Assembly (NCBI RefSeq): GCF_009758015.1
Contig: NZ_WSEL01000011.1
Location: 1 to 64,000, forward strand
DNA from: Ramlibacter pinisoli
Lineage (GTDB): Bacteria; Pseudomonadota; Gammaproteobacteria; Burkholderiales; Burkholderiaceae_C
Length of the DNA: 64,000 nucleotides
Reading direction: 5' to 3'
Positions 50,101 through 59,564 of the stretch are shown here, one piece after another. Each line of letters starts with the position of its first letter. Position 1 is the stretch's first letter. Position numbers and translations under genes: made by a program. Under the pieces are notes generated by a model. It saw only the letters and a program-made list of their open reading frames with translations, was not told the DNA's origin and made no database searches.

Positions 50101-51198
50101 TCAGACGCGCCCGAAGGCGTAGCCGCTGGGGGCCGCGGTGCCCTCGACGGTGTCGACCAGCTGCAGCAGCGGCGCCAGCTCGCGGTAGCGGCCGGCGGTG
50201 GCGCGGATGTAGGCGATGAAGCGGGGCGTGTCGGCCAGGTACTTCGGCTTGCCGTCGCGCAGCGTCAGGCGGGCGAAGATGCCGGCCACCTTGAGGTGGC
50301 GCTGCAGGCCCATCCACTCGACGGCGCGGTAGAACTCGCCGAAATCCTCGCCCACCGGCAGGCCGGCCTTGCGCGCCTTCTCCCAGTAGCGCACCGTCAC
50401 GTCGAGCACGAACTCCTCGTCCCAGCTGAGGAAGGCGTCGCGCATCAGGCTGGCGATGTCGTAGGTGACCGGCCCGTGCACCGCGTCCTGGAAGTCCAGC
50501 ACGCCCAGGCGCGGCTCGTCCGCGGCCGCCGGCAGCATCAGGTTGCGCGGCATGAAGTCGCGGTGCACGTAGACGGTGGGGGCGGCGAGGTTGCGCTGGA
50601 CGATGAGCCGGAACTGGCCGTCGAGCGTCTCGCGCAGCTTGCCCTCGACCGCGACGCCGCGGTGGCGGGCCAGGTACCAGTCGGGGAACAGCGCCAGCTC
50701 GCGCTGCAGCAGCGCCTCGTCGTAGGGCGGCAGCACGCCGGGGCGCGAGGCCAGCTGCCAGCCGACCAGGGCGTCGACCGCCCGCAGGTACAGCGGCAGG
50801 TTGGCCAGCGGCTGCTGCGGATCGACGACCTCGATCATGGTCTGCCGGCCCAGGTCGTCCAGCAGCATGAAGCCCTGCGGCTCATCCCAGGCCAGCACGC
50901 GCGGCACGTGCAGGCCGGCCTCGGTCATCAGCCGGGCCACGTGCACGAACGGCCGGCAGTCCTCCTTGTCGGGGGGCGCGTCCATGATGATGCGGCTGCC
51001 GGCGGCGCCGTCGATCCGCAGGTAGCGGCGGAAGCTGGCGTCGGCCGACGCCGGGCGCAGGCTGGCCGGATCGAGCTGGTGCGGGCCGGCAACGGCCGCC
51101 AGCCACTGCTGGAAGGCACGCTCGCGTTGGGGGTCGGACCAGGCCACGGACGGGCCGGCGCCGGCGTCTGGCGCCGGGGTGGACAGGGGATCGCTCAT
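50101..51198 (-). CDS. amgK: anomeric N-acetylmuramate/N-acetylglucosamine kinase-like protein
   Basis: 365 residues, aminoglycoside phosphotransferase fold. ADASFRRYLRID (P-loop region), catalytic HRDFMPRNLML and Mg-binding LDFQDAVHGPVTYD. In Pseudomonas AmgK makes MurNAc-1-phosphate for peptidoglycan recycling with MurU; a MurU-like gene lies 10 kb away in this window. Divergent from lptD with a spacer of only 71 nt, as in many betaproteobacteria. Confidence 0.88.
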   Translation of the reverse strand: MSDPLSTPAPDAGAGPSVAWSDPQRERAFQQWLAAVAGPHQLDPASLRPASADASFRRYLRIDGAAGSRIIMDAPPDKEDCRPFVHVARLMTEAGLHVPRVLAWDEPQGFMLLDDLGRQTMIEVVDPQQPLANLPLYLRAVDALVGWQLASRPGVLPPYDEALLQRELALFPDWYLARHRGVAVEGKLRETLDGQFRLIVQRNLAAPTVYVHRDFMPRNLMLPAAADEPRLGVLDFQDAVHGPVTYDIASLMRDAFLSWDEEFVLDVTVRYWEKARKAGLPVGEDFGEFYRAVEWMGLQRHLKVAGIFARLTLRDGKPKYLADTPRFIAYIRATAGRYRELAPLLQLVDTVEGTAAPSGYAFGRV

Positions 51199-51269
51199 GG
51201 ATAATCCATTCTACAAACGCCCCCTGCGCCGGCTTCCATGTTGTTGCGCGAACCTGCGACTCCCAACTC

Positions 51270-53636
51270 TTGAAACCGACTCCGCGCAACCGTTTCGCGC
51301 CCACGCCCCTGGCACTGGTGGCGTGCTGGCTGGTGCATGGCGGCGCTGCGCTGGCCCAGTCCGAGTCGGTGGATGCGGCGGGCGTGCCGCTGCGCCGCAC
51401 GCCGCTGTTGCGCGAGCAGCTGCCGGCGGCCCAGAAGGACCAGCTGCCCACCTTCGTGCAGGGCGACCGCGTCACCGGGCGCACCGATTTCGAGACCATC
51501 GTCGAGGGCGGGGCCGAACTGCGGCGGGGTGACACGGTCATCAAGGCCGACCGGCTGGAGTACTACCAGCCCGACGATCTGGCCAAGGCGCGCGGCAACG
51601 TCCGCATCAACCGCCAGGGCAACGTCTACCGCGGCCCGCAGCTGGAGCTCAAGGTCGACGCCTTCGAGGGCTTCTTCAACCAGCCCAGCTACGAGTTCCT
51701 GCGCAACGGCGCCTACGGCCAGGCCGACCGCGTCGACTTCATCGACGACAAGCGCTCGGTGGTGCGCAATGCCACCTACACCACCTGCCGGCCGCAGGAC
51801 CTGCCCGGCTGGACGCCGGACTGGATCATGCGCGCCGCCAGCATCCGCCTGGACGACGAGGAGGACACCGGCACCGCCACCAACGCGGTGCTCACGTTCT
51901 TCAGCATGCCGGTGCTGCCGATCCCGCAGATCACCTTCCCGCTCAGCGACCGGCGCAAGTCCGGCTTCCTGCCGCCGACCTTCGGCATCGACAGCGTCAG
52001 CGGTTTCGAATACCGCCAGCCCTACTACTGGAACATCGCGCCGAACCGCGACGCGACGCTGCTGCCGCGCGTGCTGAGCAAGCGCGGCGTCGAGCTGGGC
52101 GGCGAGTTCCGCTACCTGGAGCCCAGCTACAACGGCCAGTTGCAGGCCAACGTGCTGCCGGGCGACAAGCTGCGCGACCGGCTGCGCTGGGGCTACAGCT
52201 ACCGCCACGATGGCGTGCTGCAGGAGACCCTCAGCGCCGGCCGGACGGCGCTGAGCCTGAACCTGAACCGGGTCAGCGACGACGACTACTGGCGCGACTT
52301 CACCCGCAGCAGCGCCTCGCTCACGCAGCGCCTGCTCCCCAGCGACGGCATCCTGGCCTGGGCCCGCGGCTACTGGTACGCCAGCGCGCGCGCGCTGCAG
52401 TGGCAGACCCTGCAGGACGTCACCGCGCCGATCACGCCGCCCTACGACCGCATGCCGCAGCTGTACACGCGCTACGCCCGGCCCGACCTGGACCACGGGC
52501 TGGTGGCGTCGCTGGAGGCCGACACCACGCGCTTCAATTCGGTGCGCGAGCTGACCCTGCAGCCGAACGCGCAGCGCAGCTTCCTGCTCGGCCGCATCGA
52601 GCGGCCCTGGCAGGCGCCCGGCTGGTTCATCACGCCCCGCTTCCAGGTCCACAGCGCCACCTACTCCTTCGATGCGCCGCTGGCCAACGGCGAGACCGCC
52701 GCCGCCCGCACCGTGCCGACCTTCAGCCTGGACAGCGGACTGGTGTTCGAGCGCCCGGCCGCCTTCTTCGGCCGGGCCGTGGTGCAGACGCTGGAGCCGC
52801 GCGCCTTCTACGTCTACACGCCGTTCCGCGACCAGTCGCAGCTGCCCAACTACGACTCGGCCGCCAACGACTTCAACTTCGCGACCATCTACACCGAGAA
52901 CCCGTTCGGCGGCTACGACCGCATCGCCGACAACAACCTGCTGACGCTGGGCGTGACCAGCCGGCTGATCGAGCCGGACACCGGCGCCGAGCTGGCCCGC
53001 TTCGGCTTCGCCCAGCGCCTGCGCTTCCAGGACCAGCTGGTCACGCTGCCGGGCGTGGCGCCGGTGACCGAGCGCGTGTCCGACCTGCTGCTGGGGGCCT
53101 CGCTGAACTGGATCCCCAAGTGGTCGCTGGACTCCACGCTGCAGTACAACCCCAACCTCGGACGCTCCGAGCGCACCACCATCGGCGGGCGCTACAACCC
53201 GAGCAACTACCGGCTGGTGAGCGCGGCCTACCGGCTGCAGCGCGACTTCAGCGAACAGGTCGACGTCGGCTGGCAATGGCCGATCAACGACCTGTGGGGC
53301 GACCGGGGCCAGGACCTCGGGCCCGGCCGCGGCCAGGGCCCGAATCGCTGGTACTCGGTGGGACGCCTGAACTGGAGCCTGAAGGACCGCCGGCTGGTGG
53401 ATGCGGTGGTCGGCCTGGAGTACGACGCCTGCTGCTGGATCGGCCGCGTGGTGCTGGAGCGGTTGTCCAGCACCGTGACCACCGCCGCCACCCGCATCCT
53501 GTTCCAGATCGAGTTTGTGGGCTTCAGCCGGCTCGGATCCAGCGTCGTGACGCCACTGCGCCAGAATATCCCGCGTTACCAGCTCCTGCGCGACCCCAAC
53601 GTGCTCCAGCCGAGCCGGTTCAGCAACTACGACTGA
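51270..53636 (+). CDS. lptD: LPS-assembly protein LptD
   Basis: 788 residues. Signal peptide (about 1-30), periplasmic OstA jellyroll (about 60-200; RGDTVIKADRLEYYQPDDLAKA) and a 26-strand barrel. Cys in TTCRPQ and the pair in EYDACCWIG supply the disulfides needed for assembly with LptE. TTG start at 51270: no in-frame ATG or GTG gives a signal peptide. First gene of lptD-surA-rsmA. Confidence 0.94.
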   Translation: MKPTPRNRFAPTPLALVACWLVHGGAALAQSESVDAAGVPLRRTPLLREQLPAAQKDQLPTFVQGDRVTGRTDFETIVEGGAELRRGDTVIKADRLEYYQPDDLAKARGNVRINRQGNVYRGPQLELKVDAFEGFFNQPSYEFLRNGAYGQADRVDFIDDKRSVVRNATYTTCRPQDLPGWTPDWIMRAASIRLDDEEDTGTATNAVLTFFSMPVLPIPQITFPLSDRRKSGFLPPTFGIDSVSGFEYRQPYYWNIAPNRDATLLPRVLSKRGVELGGEFRYLEPSYNGQLQANVLPGDKLRDRLRWGYSYRHDGVLQETLSAGRTALSLNLNRVSDDDYWRDFTRSSASLTQRLLPSDGILAWARGYWYASARALQWQTLQDVTAPITPPYDRMPQLYTRYARPDLDHGLVASLEADTTRFNSVRELTLQPNAQRSFLLGRIERPWQAPGWFITPRFQVHSATYSFDAPLANGETAAARTVPTFSLDSGLVFERPAAFFGRAVVQTLEPRAFYVYTPFRDQSQLPNYDSAANDFNFATIYTENPFGGYDRIADNNLLTLGVTSRLIEPDTGAELARFGFAQRLRFQDQLVTLPGVAPVTERVSDLLLGASLNWIPKWSLDSTLQYNPNLGRSERTTIGGRYNPSNYRLVSAAYRLQRDFSEQVDVGWQWPINDLWGDRGQDLGPGRGQGPNRWYSVGRLNWSLKDRRLVDAVVGLEYDACCWIGRVVLERLSSTVTTAATRILFQIEFVGFSRLGSSVVTPLRQNIPRYQLLRDPNVLQPSRFSNYD

Positions 53637-53656
53637 GAAGAGACTGCGCCCCTGTC

Positions 53657-55018
53657 ATGACCCCACGTGCCTTCGCCCTCCTGCTCGCCGGTGCCGCCGC
53701 GCTCGCGCTGCCCGCCGCCGCGCAGCTGCGCGCCTCTCCCCAGCTGGGGGGCGGCCGGCCGGCGGCGGCCGAGACCGGTCCCCGCGCTGCCGACTTCATC
53801 GTGGCCGTGGTCAATTCGGAGCCGATCACCAACAACGAGGTGCGCACGCGCCTGCTGCGCTTCGAGCAGCAGCTGACCCAGCAGGGCACCCCGCTGCCAT
53901 CGCGCGGCGAGCTCAATCGCATGGTGCTCGAGCGCCTGATCAGCGAGCGCGCGCAGCTGCAGCTGGCGCGCGACAACGGCATCCGGGTCGACGAAGGCAC
54001 GATCGACCAGGCCGAGCAGAGCTTCGCACGCCAGAACCAGGTCGACGTCGCCGAGCTGCGCCGCCGGCTGGCCCTGGACGGCATCTCGCAGTCCTCGTTC
54101 CGCGAGGACCTGCGCAACCAGCTGCTGCTGTCGCGCCTGCGCGACCGCGAGGTGGAGCAGCGGGTGCGCGTCACCGACAACGACGTCGAGCAGTTCCTGC
54201 GCGAGCAGCAGGGCAGCAGCGGCGACCTGTCGCAGACCGAGTTGAACCTGGCCCAGGTTCTGGTCGCGGTGCCCGAGAACGCCACGGAGGCGCAGGTGCA
54301 GGCCTTGCGCACCAAGGCCGACGACGTGCTGCGGCGCGCCCGGGCCGGCGAGGACTTCGCCGTCCTGGCGCGCGACTTTTCGGAGGCAGCGGGGGCGGCA
54401 GCCAGTGGCGGCCAGCTCGGACTGCGCTCGGCCGAGCGCTACCCGCAGCTGTTCCTGGACGCGGTGCAGGGCCTGTCGGTGGGCGGCGTAAGCGAGGTGA
54501 TCCGCTCGGGCGCCGGTTTCCACGTGCTCAAGGTGGTCGAACGGCGGCAGGCCGGCCTGCCCGGCGCCACCGTCACCCAGACCCATTCGCGCCACATCCT
54601 GCTGCGCACCGGCGCCCAGCTGACCGAGGCGGCGGCGCGGGCGCGGCTGGCCGACTACAAGCGCCGCATCGAATCGCGCACCGCCACCTTCGAACAGCTC
54701 GCGCGCGAGTTCTCGCAGGACGCCAGCTCGTCGCGCGGCGGCGACCTGGGCTGGACCAACCCGGGCCAGTTCGTGCCCGAGTTCGAGGAGGTCCTGGGCA
54801 CGCTGCAGCCAGGGCAGATCGCCGAGCCGATGACGTCGCGCTTCGGGGCCCACCTGATCCAGCTGCTGGAGCGGCGCCAGGCCACCCTGTCGGCCCGCGA
54901 ACAGCGCGAGCTGGCGCGCAACCTGGTGCGCGAGAAGAAGCTGGACGAGGCCTTCTTGCAGTGGTCGCAGGAGGTGCGCGGTCGCGCGTACGTCGAGTAC
55001 CGCGACCCGCCGCAGTAG
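53657..55018 (+). CDS. surA: periplasmic chaperone/peptidyl-prolyl isomerase SurA
   Basis: 453 residues. Signal peptide (about 1-22), SurA N-domain (DFIVAVVNSEPITNNEVRTR), two parvulin domains (about 190-295 and 315-415, the second with HSRHILLR and FGAHLIQLLERR) and a C-terminal helix. Escorts outer-membrane proteins, including LptD, to the BAM complex. Starts 20 nt after lptD. Confidence 0.95.
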   Translation: MTPRAFALLLAGAAALALPAAAQLRASPQLGGGRPAAAETGPRAADFIVAVVNSEPITNNEVRTRLLRFEQQLTQQGTPLPSRGELNRMVLERLISERAQLQLARDNGIRVDEGTIDQAEQSFARQNQVDVAELRRRLALDGISQSSFREDLRNQLLLSRLRDREVEQRVRVTDNDVEQFLREQQGSSGDLSQTELNLAQVLVAVPENATEAQVQALRTKADDVLRRARAGEDFAVLARDFSEAAGAAASGGQLGLRSAERYPQLFLDAVQGLSVGGVSEVIRSGAGFHVLKVVERRQAGLPGATVTQTHSRHILLRTGAQLTEAAARARLADYKRRIESRTATFEQLAREFSQDASSSRGGDLGWTNPGQFVPEFEEVLGTLQPGQIAEPMTSRFGAHLIQLLERRQATLSAREQRELARNLVREKKLDEAFLQWSQEVRGRAYVEYRDPPQ

Positions 55019-55777
55019 TTGAAACACATCCCGCGCAAGCGCTTCGGCCAGCACTTCCTGGCCGACAGCGCCATCATCGACGCCATCGTGCGCGCCATCG
55101 CCCCGCGCGCCGGCGAGCCCATGGTGGAGATCGGCCCCGGCCTGGCAGCGCTGACGCAGCCGCTGGTCGAGCGGGTCGGCCGGCTGGCGGTGGTCGAACT
55201 CGATCGCGACCTGGCCGCACGCCTGCGCCAGCATCCGCAGCTGCAGGTGGTCGAGTCCGACGTGCTGCGGGTCGACTTCAGCGCGCTGGCGCAGACGCTG
55301 GGCGCGCCCCGGCTGCGCGTGGTGGGCAACCTGCCGTACAACATCTCCACGCCCATCCTGTTCCACCTGCTCGATCACATCGGCGTGGTGCAGGACCAGC
55401 ACTTCATGCTGCAGAAGGAGGTGGTCGACCGCATGGTGGCCGCGCCCGCCAGCGCCGACTACGGCCGGCTGTCGGTGATGCTGCAGTGGCGCTATGCGAT
55501 GGAGGACGTGCTGGCGGTGCCGCCGCAGGCCTTCGACCCGCCGCCCAGGGTCGACAGCGCGGTGGTGCGCATGGTGCCGCACGCCAGCTTCGTGGCGGTC
55601 GACACGGCGCGCCTGTCCGAACTGGTGCAGGTCGCCTTCAGCCAGCGCCGCAAGCTGCTGCGGCACACGCTGGGCAAGTGGCTGGACCAGCGCGGCTTCG
55701 CCGGCAGCTTCGACCTGCAGCGGCGCGCCGAGGAGGTGCCGGTGGACGAGTACCTGGCCCTCGCCCAGCGGCTCTGA
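55019..55777 (+). CDS. rsmA: 16S rRNA (adenine1518/1519-N6)-dimethyltransferase
   Basis: 252 residues. [16 protein letters not shown] opening, SAM motif [11 protein letters not shown] and catalytic [10 protein letters not shown] start directly abutting the surA stop. pdxA, often between these genes in relatives, is missing. Confidence 0.95.
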   Translation: MKHIPRKRFGQHFLADSAIIDAIVRAIAPRAGEPMVEIGPGLAALTQPLVERVGRLAVVELDRDLAARLRQHPQLQVVESDVLRVDFSALAQTLGAPRLRVVGNLPYNISTPILFHLLDHIGVVQDQHFMLQKEVVDRMVAAPASADYGRLSVMLQWRYAMEDVLAVPPQAFDPPPRVDSAVVRMVPHASFVAVDTARLSELVQVAFSQRRKLLRHTLGKWLDQRGFAGSFDLQRRAEEVPVDEYLALAQRL

Positions 55778-55793
55778 GCAGGCGTCGGCCATG

Positions 55794-55819
55794 AAAAAAG
55801 CCCCGCCGGAGCGGGGCTT
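55794..55819 (-). terminator. intrinsic terminator (minus strand, possibly both)
   Basis: AAGCCCCGC-CGGA-GCGGGGCTT (55798-55819). Read on the minus strand six T residues follow, so it ends the RNase/barstar transcript; it lies 20 nt after rsmA and may also slow plus-strand transcription. Confidence 0.85.
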
Positions 55820-55847
55820 GGTACGGGGCAGGGGTCCCGTCGCGCCG

Positions 55848-55937
55848 TCAGGCGGCCGCCAGCCAGTAGCCGGCGTTGAAGGGGCTGCTCATGCGCAGCG
55901 CCAGCGGCGAGACATCGACCAGCTTGTCGGTCGGCAT
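55848..55937 (-). CDS. possible small protein downstream of the barstar gene
   Basis: Up to 29 residues from ATG 55937 (MPTDKLVDVSPLALRMSSPF then NAGYWLAAA), or slightly longer from a GTG upstream. It lies just before the terminator and after the barstar hairpin. The sequence is not low-complexity, unlike most shadow ORFs here, but I do not recognise it and no good ribosome-binding site is seen. Confidence 0.4.
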   Translation of the reverse strand: MPTDKLVDVSPLALRMSSPFNAGYWLAAA

Positions 55938-56001
55938 CTTCTCGCCGGATTCGGTCACCGCGGGGGCTGCGGTGGGGGCATCGGTGCCCTGGGCCTCGGT
56001 C

Positions 56002-56036
56002 GCCCGTTCTGCTTGGCCAGCTTGTGCAGAACGGGC
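56002..56036 (-). repeat. 11-bp hairpin after the barstar stop
   Basis: GCCCGTTCTGC/GCAGAACGGGC (56002-56012 with 56026-56036), perfect arms touching the barstar stop codon. No T-tract, so more likely an mRNA-stabilising or Rho-related structure than a simple terminator. Confidence 0.6.
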
Positions 56037-56509
56037 TACAGAAAAGAATAGAAACAGCGGAATGGAATCTTCCGGTCGGCCCAATAGTCCGCCGTGTCGC
56101 GGAAGATGTCCAGCAGCTGCTCGCGCGCTTCCTTGTCGAACTTCGCCGTGGCGGGGATCTGCTCGAGCACGACCACGAAGCCGGGCTGCGGGCCCGATTT
56201 GTGCACGGGGTCGGTCATGCAGTCGTACAGGGCGTCGAAGTTCTTGCCGAAATGGGCCGGCAGGATGAACTGCTGCGCCAGCAGGTCCAGCACGTCCTGC
56301 TTGCTCTGGGCGTTGGCCAGGTTGGCGTACAGGAAGTGCTGGCCCAGGGCGCGCGCGCCATCCTGCAGGTCCTGCACGCGGAACGCGCGGATCGACTGCA
56401 CGATGTTGCTGCGCACGCCCTTGAGGGGCGTGTCGGCGATGTCAGGGCGAAGGCGTGTTTCCATCTCCGCGTCTCTTTCCAAGGAATTCAAAAACTGGTC
56501 CCGCTTCAT
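56036..56509 (-). CDS. barstar-family RNase inhibitor
   Basis: 157 residues. The C-terminal 90 residues (FILPAHFGKNFDALYDCMTD..GFVVVLEQ..RCFYSFL) are barstar: the PxxFGxNxDAL(Y/W)DC helix that plugs barnase-type active sites is intact. About 60 extra N-terminal residues are not part of classic barstar. I chose ATG 56509 with GGAG upstream; GTG 56521 overlaps the RNase stop. It is the immunity partner of the secreted RNase just before it. Confidence 0.82.
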   Translation of the reverse strand: MKRDQFLNSLERDAEMETRLRPDIADTPLKGVRSNIVQSIRAFRVQDLQDGARALGQHFLYANLANAQSKQDVLDLLAQQFILPAHFGKNFDALYDCMTDPVHKSGPQPGFVVVLEQIPATAKFDKEAREQLLDIFRDTADYWADRKIPFRCFYSFL

Positions 56510-56517
56510 GTTGGGGC

Positions 56518-56922
56518 TCACTCCACGATCTTGCGAAAACTGGCGTAATGGTCAGCGGTGTAATAACAAGCGTCCGGCAGCCGGGGTGGGCCGCCGCACA
56601 CGATGCGCCGGGCTCCCCGGTCGCGCGAACCTGGCGTCGCAACGGTGTATTCGCGCCAGTAGCCACGCTTGGCCGCCGGAAGCATGCGCTCCCGGTTGCC
56701 GAACACCGAGCCGTCCTTTTCGTACGGGAACGGTCCGCCCTGGCGGATCAGTTCGTAGGTTTCCCGGCCTTGCCGGGGCAGCGCGGCCACCGGGATGGTG
56801 GTCGAACCGGCCTCGGCTCGAGGGTCCGATGCATCCCTGGCCACCGCCACGGCTGGGCCGGTGAGCACCGCGGCGAACAAGTAGCTAGTAAGTGCAAACT
56901 TGAACGCTTGGGAGCGCGCCAT
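56518..56922 (-). CDS. secreted guanyl-specific RNase (barnase/RNase Sa family)
   Basis: 134 residues. Signal peptide (about 1-28, ..VLTGPAVAVARD). The mature part follows RNase Sa closely: GGPFPYEKDGSVFGNRERMLP, REYTVATPGSRDRGARRIVCG and ACYYTADHYASFRKIV, which keep the catalytic Glu, two Arg and His. Two Cys (in RRIVCGG and DACYY) could form a disulfide. It cleaves RNA after G, outside the cytoplasm; the neighbouring barstar protects the producer. Confidence 0.9.
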   Translation of the reverse strand: MARSQAFKFALTSYLFAAVLTGPAVAVARDASDPRAEAGSTTIPVAALPRQGRETYELIRQGGPFPYEKDGSVFGNRERMLPAAKRGYWREYTVATPGSRDRGARRIVCGGPPRLPDACYYTADHYASFRKIVE

Positions 56923-57041
56923 GAATCGAACGGACCTTCTGGGAGAGCCTTGGGACGCCTGTCCGGGCAGCGCCTTGGATCGATGAGATCCGCGGGTTTA
57001 CCCGGAAATTTCAGCCCGCAAGTGTGAACGATCCAGTCACA

Positions 57042-57076
57042 AAAGGCAAGCGCCTGCCCAAATTTTGGGCAGGCGC
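57042..57076 (-). terminator. intrinsic terminator of maeB
   Basis: GCGCCTGCCC/GGGCAGGCGC (57050-57059 with 57067-57076), loop AAATTTT, followed on the minus strand by TTGCCTTTT. It lies 50 nt past the maeB stop. Confidence 0.8.
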
Positions 57077-57126
57077 CAAGGCCTTTCCAGGGCGGGTCGA
57101 CGGCCTGCTAAGTTAGCGCCAGCTTG

Positions 57127-59451
57127 TCAGCTGCGGCTGGTGCGGGCAGCGTTGGCGTCGGCGACGGTGAGCGCCGTCATGTTGACGATGCGCCGTACGG
57201 TCGTGCTGGCTGTCAGGATGTGCACCGGTTTGGCCGCGCCCAGCAGCACCGGGCCGACCGCGATGTTGCCGCCGGCGGCCACCTTGAGCAGGTTGTAGGC
57301 GATGTTGGCGGCGTCGATGTTGGGCAGCACCAGCAGGTTGGCGTCGCCGGCCAGGGTGGTGGTGGGCATGAGCTGCTTGCGGGCGGCACCGTCGAGCGCC
57401 AGGTCACCGTGCATCTCGCCGTCGACCTCCAGCCAGGGCGCCTGCTCGCGCAGCATGGCCAGCACCTCGCGCATCTTCAGGGCGCTGGGCTGGCTGCTGG
57501 AGCCGAAATTGGAATGCGACAGCAGCGCGGCCTTGGGCTTGATGCCGAAGCGCATCATTTCCTCGGCCGCCAGGATCGTGATCTCGGCCAGCTGGACGGC
57601 GGTGGGGTCGTAGTTGACGTGGGTGTCGACCAGGAACACCTGCCGGCCCGGCAGCAGCAGGCCGTTCATGCAGGCATAGGTGCCGATGCCCTCGCGGCGG
57701 CCGATCACCTGGTCGATCCAGCGCAGGTGGATGTCGGTGGTGCCCCAGGTGCCGCAGATCATCCCGTCGACCTGCTCCTTGTGCAGCAGCATCGAACCGA
57801 TCAGCGTCAGGCGCCGGCGCATCTCGATCTTGGCCATCTGGGCGGTGACGCCCTTGCGGTCCATCATGCGGTGGTAGGTCTGCCAGAAGTCGCGGTAGCG
57901 GTCGTCCCACTCGGTGTTGACGACGTCGAAGTCACGGTCCTGCTGCAGCCGCAGGCCGAACTTCTCGATGCGCTGGGCGATGATCTGCGGCCGGCCGATC
58001 AGGGTCGGCCGCGCCAGGCCCTCGTCCACCACGATCTGGGCCGCGCGCAGCACGCGCTCCTCCTCGCCCTCGCAGAACGCCACCCGCTTCTTCGCCGCGC
58101 TCTTGGCGGCGGTGAAGATCGGCTTCATGGCGGTGCCGGAGGCGTACACGAAGCTCTGCAGCTTCTCGCGGTAGGCATCCATGTCGGCGATCGGGCGCAT
58201 GGCCACGCCGCTGGCCACGGCCGCTTCCGCCACCGCCGGCGCGATCTTCATCATCAGGCGCGGGTCGAACGGCTTGGGGATCAGGTAGTCGGGCCCGAAC
58301 GCCAGCTTCTGGCCGGCGTAGGCGGCGGCCACCACCTCGCTTTGCTCGGCCTGGGCCAGCTCGGCAATGGCGTGGACGGCGGCGATCTCCATCTCGTCGG
58401 TGATGGTCGTCGCGCCGCAGTCGAGTGCGCCGCGGAAGATGTACGGGAAGCACAGGACGTTGTTGACCTGGTTCGGGAAGTCCGTGCGGCCGGTGGCCAT
58501 GATGGCGTCCGGCCGCACCGAGCGCGCCAGCTCCGGCATGATTTCCGGGTTCGGGTTGGCCAGCGCCAGGATCAGCGGGTCCTTGGCCATGGACTTGACC
58601 ATCTCGGGCTTGAGCACGCCGCTGGCCGACAGGCCCAGGAAGATGTCGGCGCCCTCGATCACCTCGGCCAGCGTGCGGGCCGAGGTCGGCTGCGCGAACG
58701 GCAGCTTGTCGTCGTCCATCAGCTCCTTGCGGCCCTCGTACACCACGCCCGCCAGGTCGGTGGCGAAGATGTTCTTCTTCGGCAGCCCCAGCTTGACCAG
58801 CAGGTTCAGGCAGGCCAGCGCCGCGGCGCCGGCGCCCGAGGTCACCAGCTTGACGTCCTGCAGGTTCTTGCCGACCACCTTCAGGCCGTTGATGATGGCC
58901 GCGCCGACGCAGATCGCCGTGCCGTGCTGGTCGTCGTGGAAGACCGGGATCTTCATGCGCTCGCGCAGCTTGCGTTCGACGTAGAAGCAGTCCGGCGCCT
59001 TGATGTCTTCCAGGTTGATGCCGCCGAAGGTGGGCTCCAGCGCGGCGATCACGTCGACCAGCTTGTCGAGGTTCTTCTCGTTGATCTCGATGTCGAAGAC
59101 GTCGATGCCGGCGAACTTCTTGAACAGGACGCCCTTGCCTTCCATCACCGGCTTGGCCGCCAGCGGGCCGATGTCACCCAGGCCCAGCACCGCGGTGCCG
59201 TTGGTGATCACGGCCACCAGGTTGCCGCGGGCGGTGTAGCGGAAGGCCGCCGCCGGGTCCTTGACGATCTCCTCGCAGGGCGCCGCCACGCCGGGCGAGT
59301 ACGCCAGCGCCAGGTCGTGCTGGTTGACCAGTTGCTTGGTCGCCGCGATGGCGATCTTGCCGGGGGTCGGCTGCTCGTGGTACTCGAGCGCGGCTCGGCG
59401 CAACTCGGCGCTCTTGTCGACCGGGTTGAACGTCGATTCGGTGGGGGGCAT
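57127..59451 (-). CDS. maeB: NADP-dependent malic enzyme with phosphotransacetylase-like domain
   Basis: 774 residues. Malic enzyme part (1-about 400): [39 protein letters not shown] and [13 protein letters not shown] (NADP loop). PTA-like part (about 430-774), known to regulate activity through acetyl-CoA. Oxidatively decarboxylates malate to pyruvate with NADPH formation. With PntAB and PEPC in the same window it belongs to the PEP-pyruvate-malate node. Confidence 0.96.
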   Translation of the reverse strand: MPPTESTFNPVDKSAELRRAALEYHEQPTPGKIAIAATKQLVNQHDLALAYSPGVAAPCEEIVKDPAAAFRYTARGNLVAVITNGTAVLGLGDIGPLAAKPVMEGKGVLFKKFAGIDVFDIEINEKNLDKLVDVIAALEPTFGGINLEDIKAPDCFYVERKLRERMKIPVFHDDQHGTAICVGAAIINGLKVVGKNLQDVKLVTSGAGAAALACLNLLVKLGLPKKNIFATDLAGVVYEGRKELMDDDKLPFAQPTSARTLAEVIEGADIFLGLSASGVLKPEMVKSMAKDPLILALANPNPEIMPELARSVRPDAIMATGRTDFPNQVNNVLCFPYIFRGALDCGATTITDEMEIAAVHAIAELAQAEQSEVVAAAYAGQKLAFGPDYLIPKPFDPRLMMKIAPAVAEAAVASGVAMRPIADMDAYREKLQSFVYASGTAMKPIFTAAKSAAKKRVAFCEGEEERVLRAAQIVVDEGLARPTLIGRPQIIAQRIEKFGLRLQQDRDFDVVNTEWDDRYRDFWQTYHRMMDRKGVTAQMAKIEMRRRLTLIGSMLLHKEQVDGMICGTWGTTDIHLRWIDQVIGRREGIGTYACMNGLLLPGRQVFLVDTHVNYDPTAVQLAEITILAAEEMMRFGIKPKAALLSHSNFGSSSQPSALKMREVLAMLREQAPWLEVDGEMHGDLALDGAARKQLMPTTTLAGDANLLVLPNIDAANIAYNLLKVAAGGNIAVGPVLLGAAKPVHILTASTTVRRIVNMTALTVADANAARTSRS

Positions 59452-59564
59452 GGCGAAACGTCTCCTCTCGCGCGCACTGCGGCCGGCGTGATGCCGGGCT
59501 TCGTGGGGGTTGGGATTGTAGGTCGCGCGCGGGACACCCCGGCGCGCGGGCCGGCCCGGGCCTC

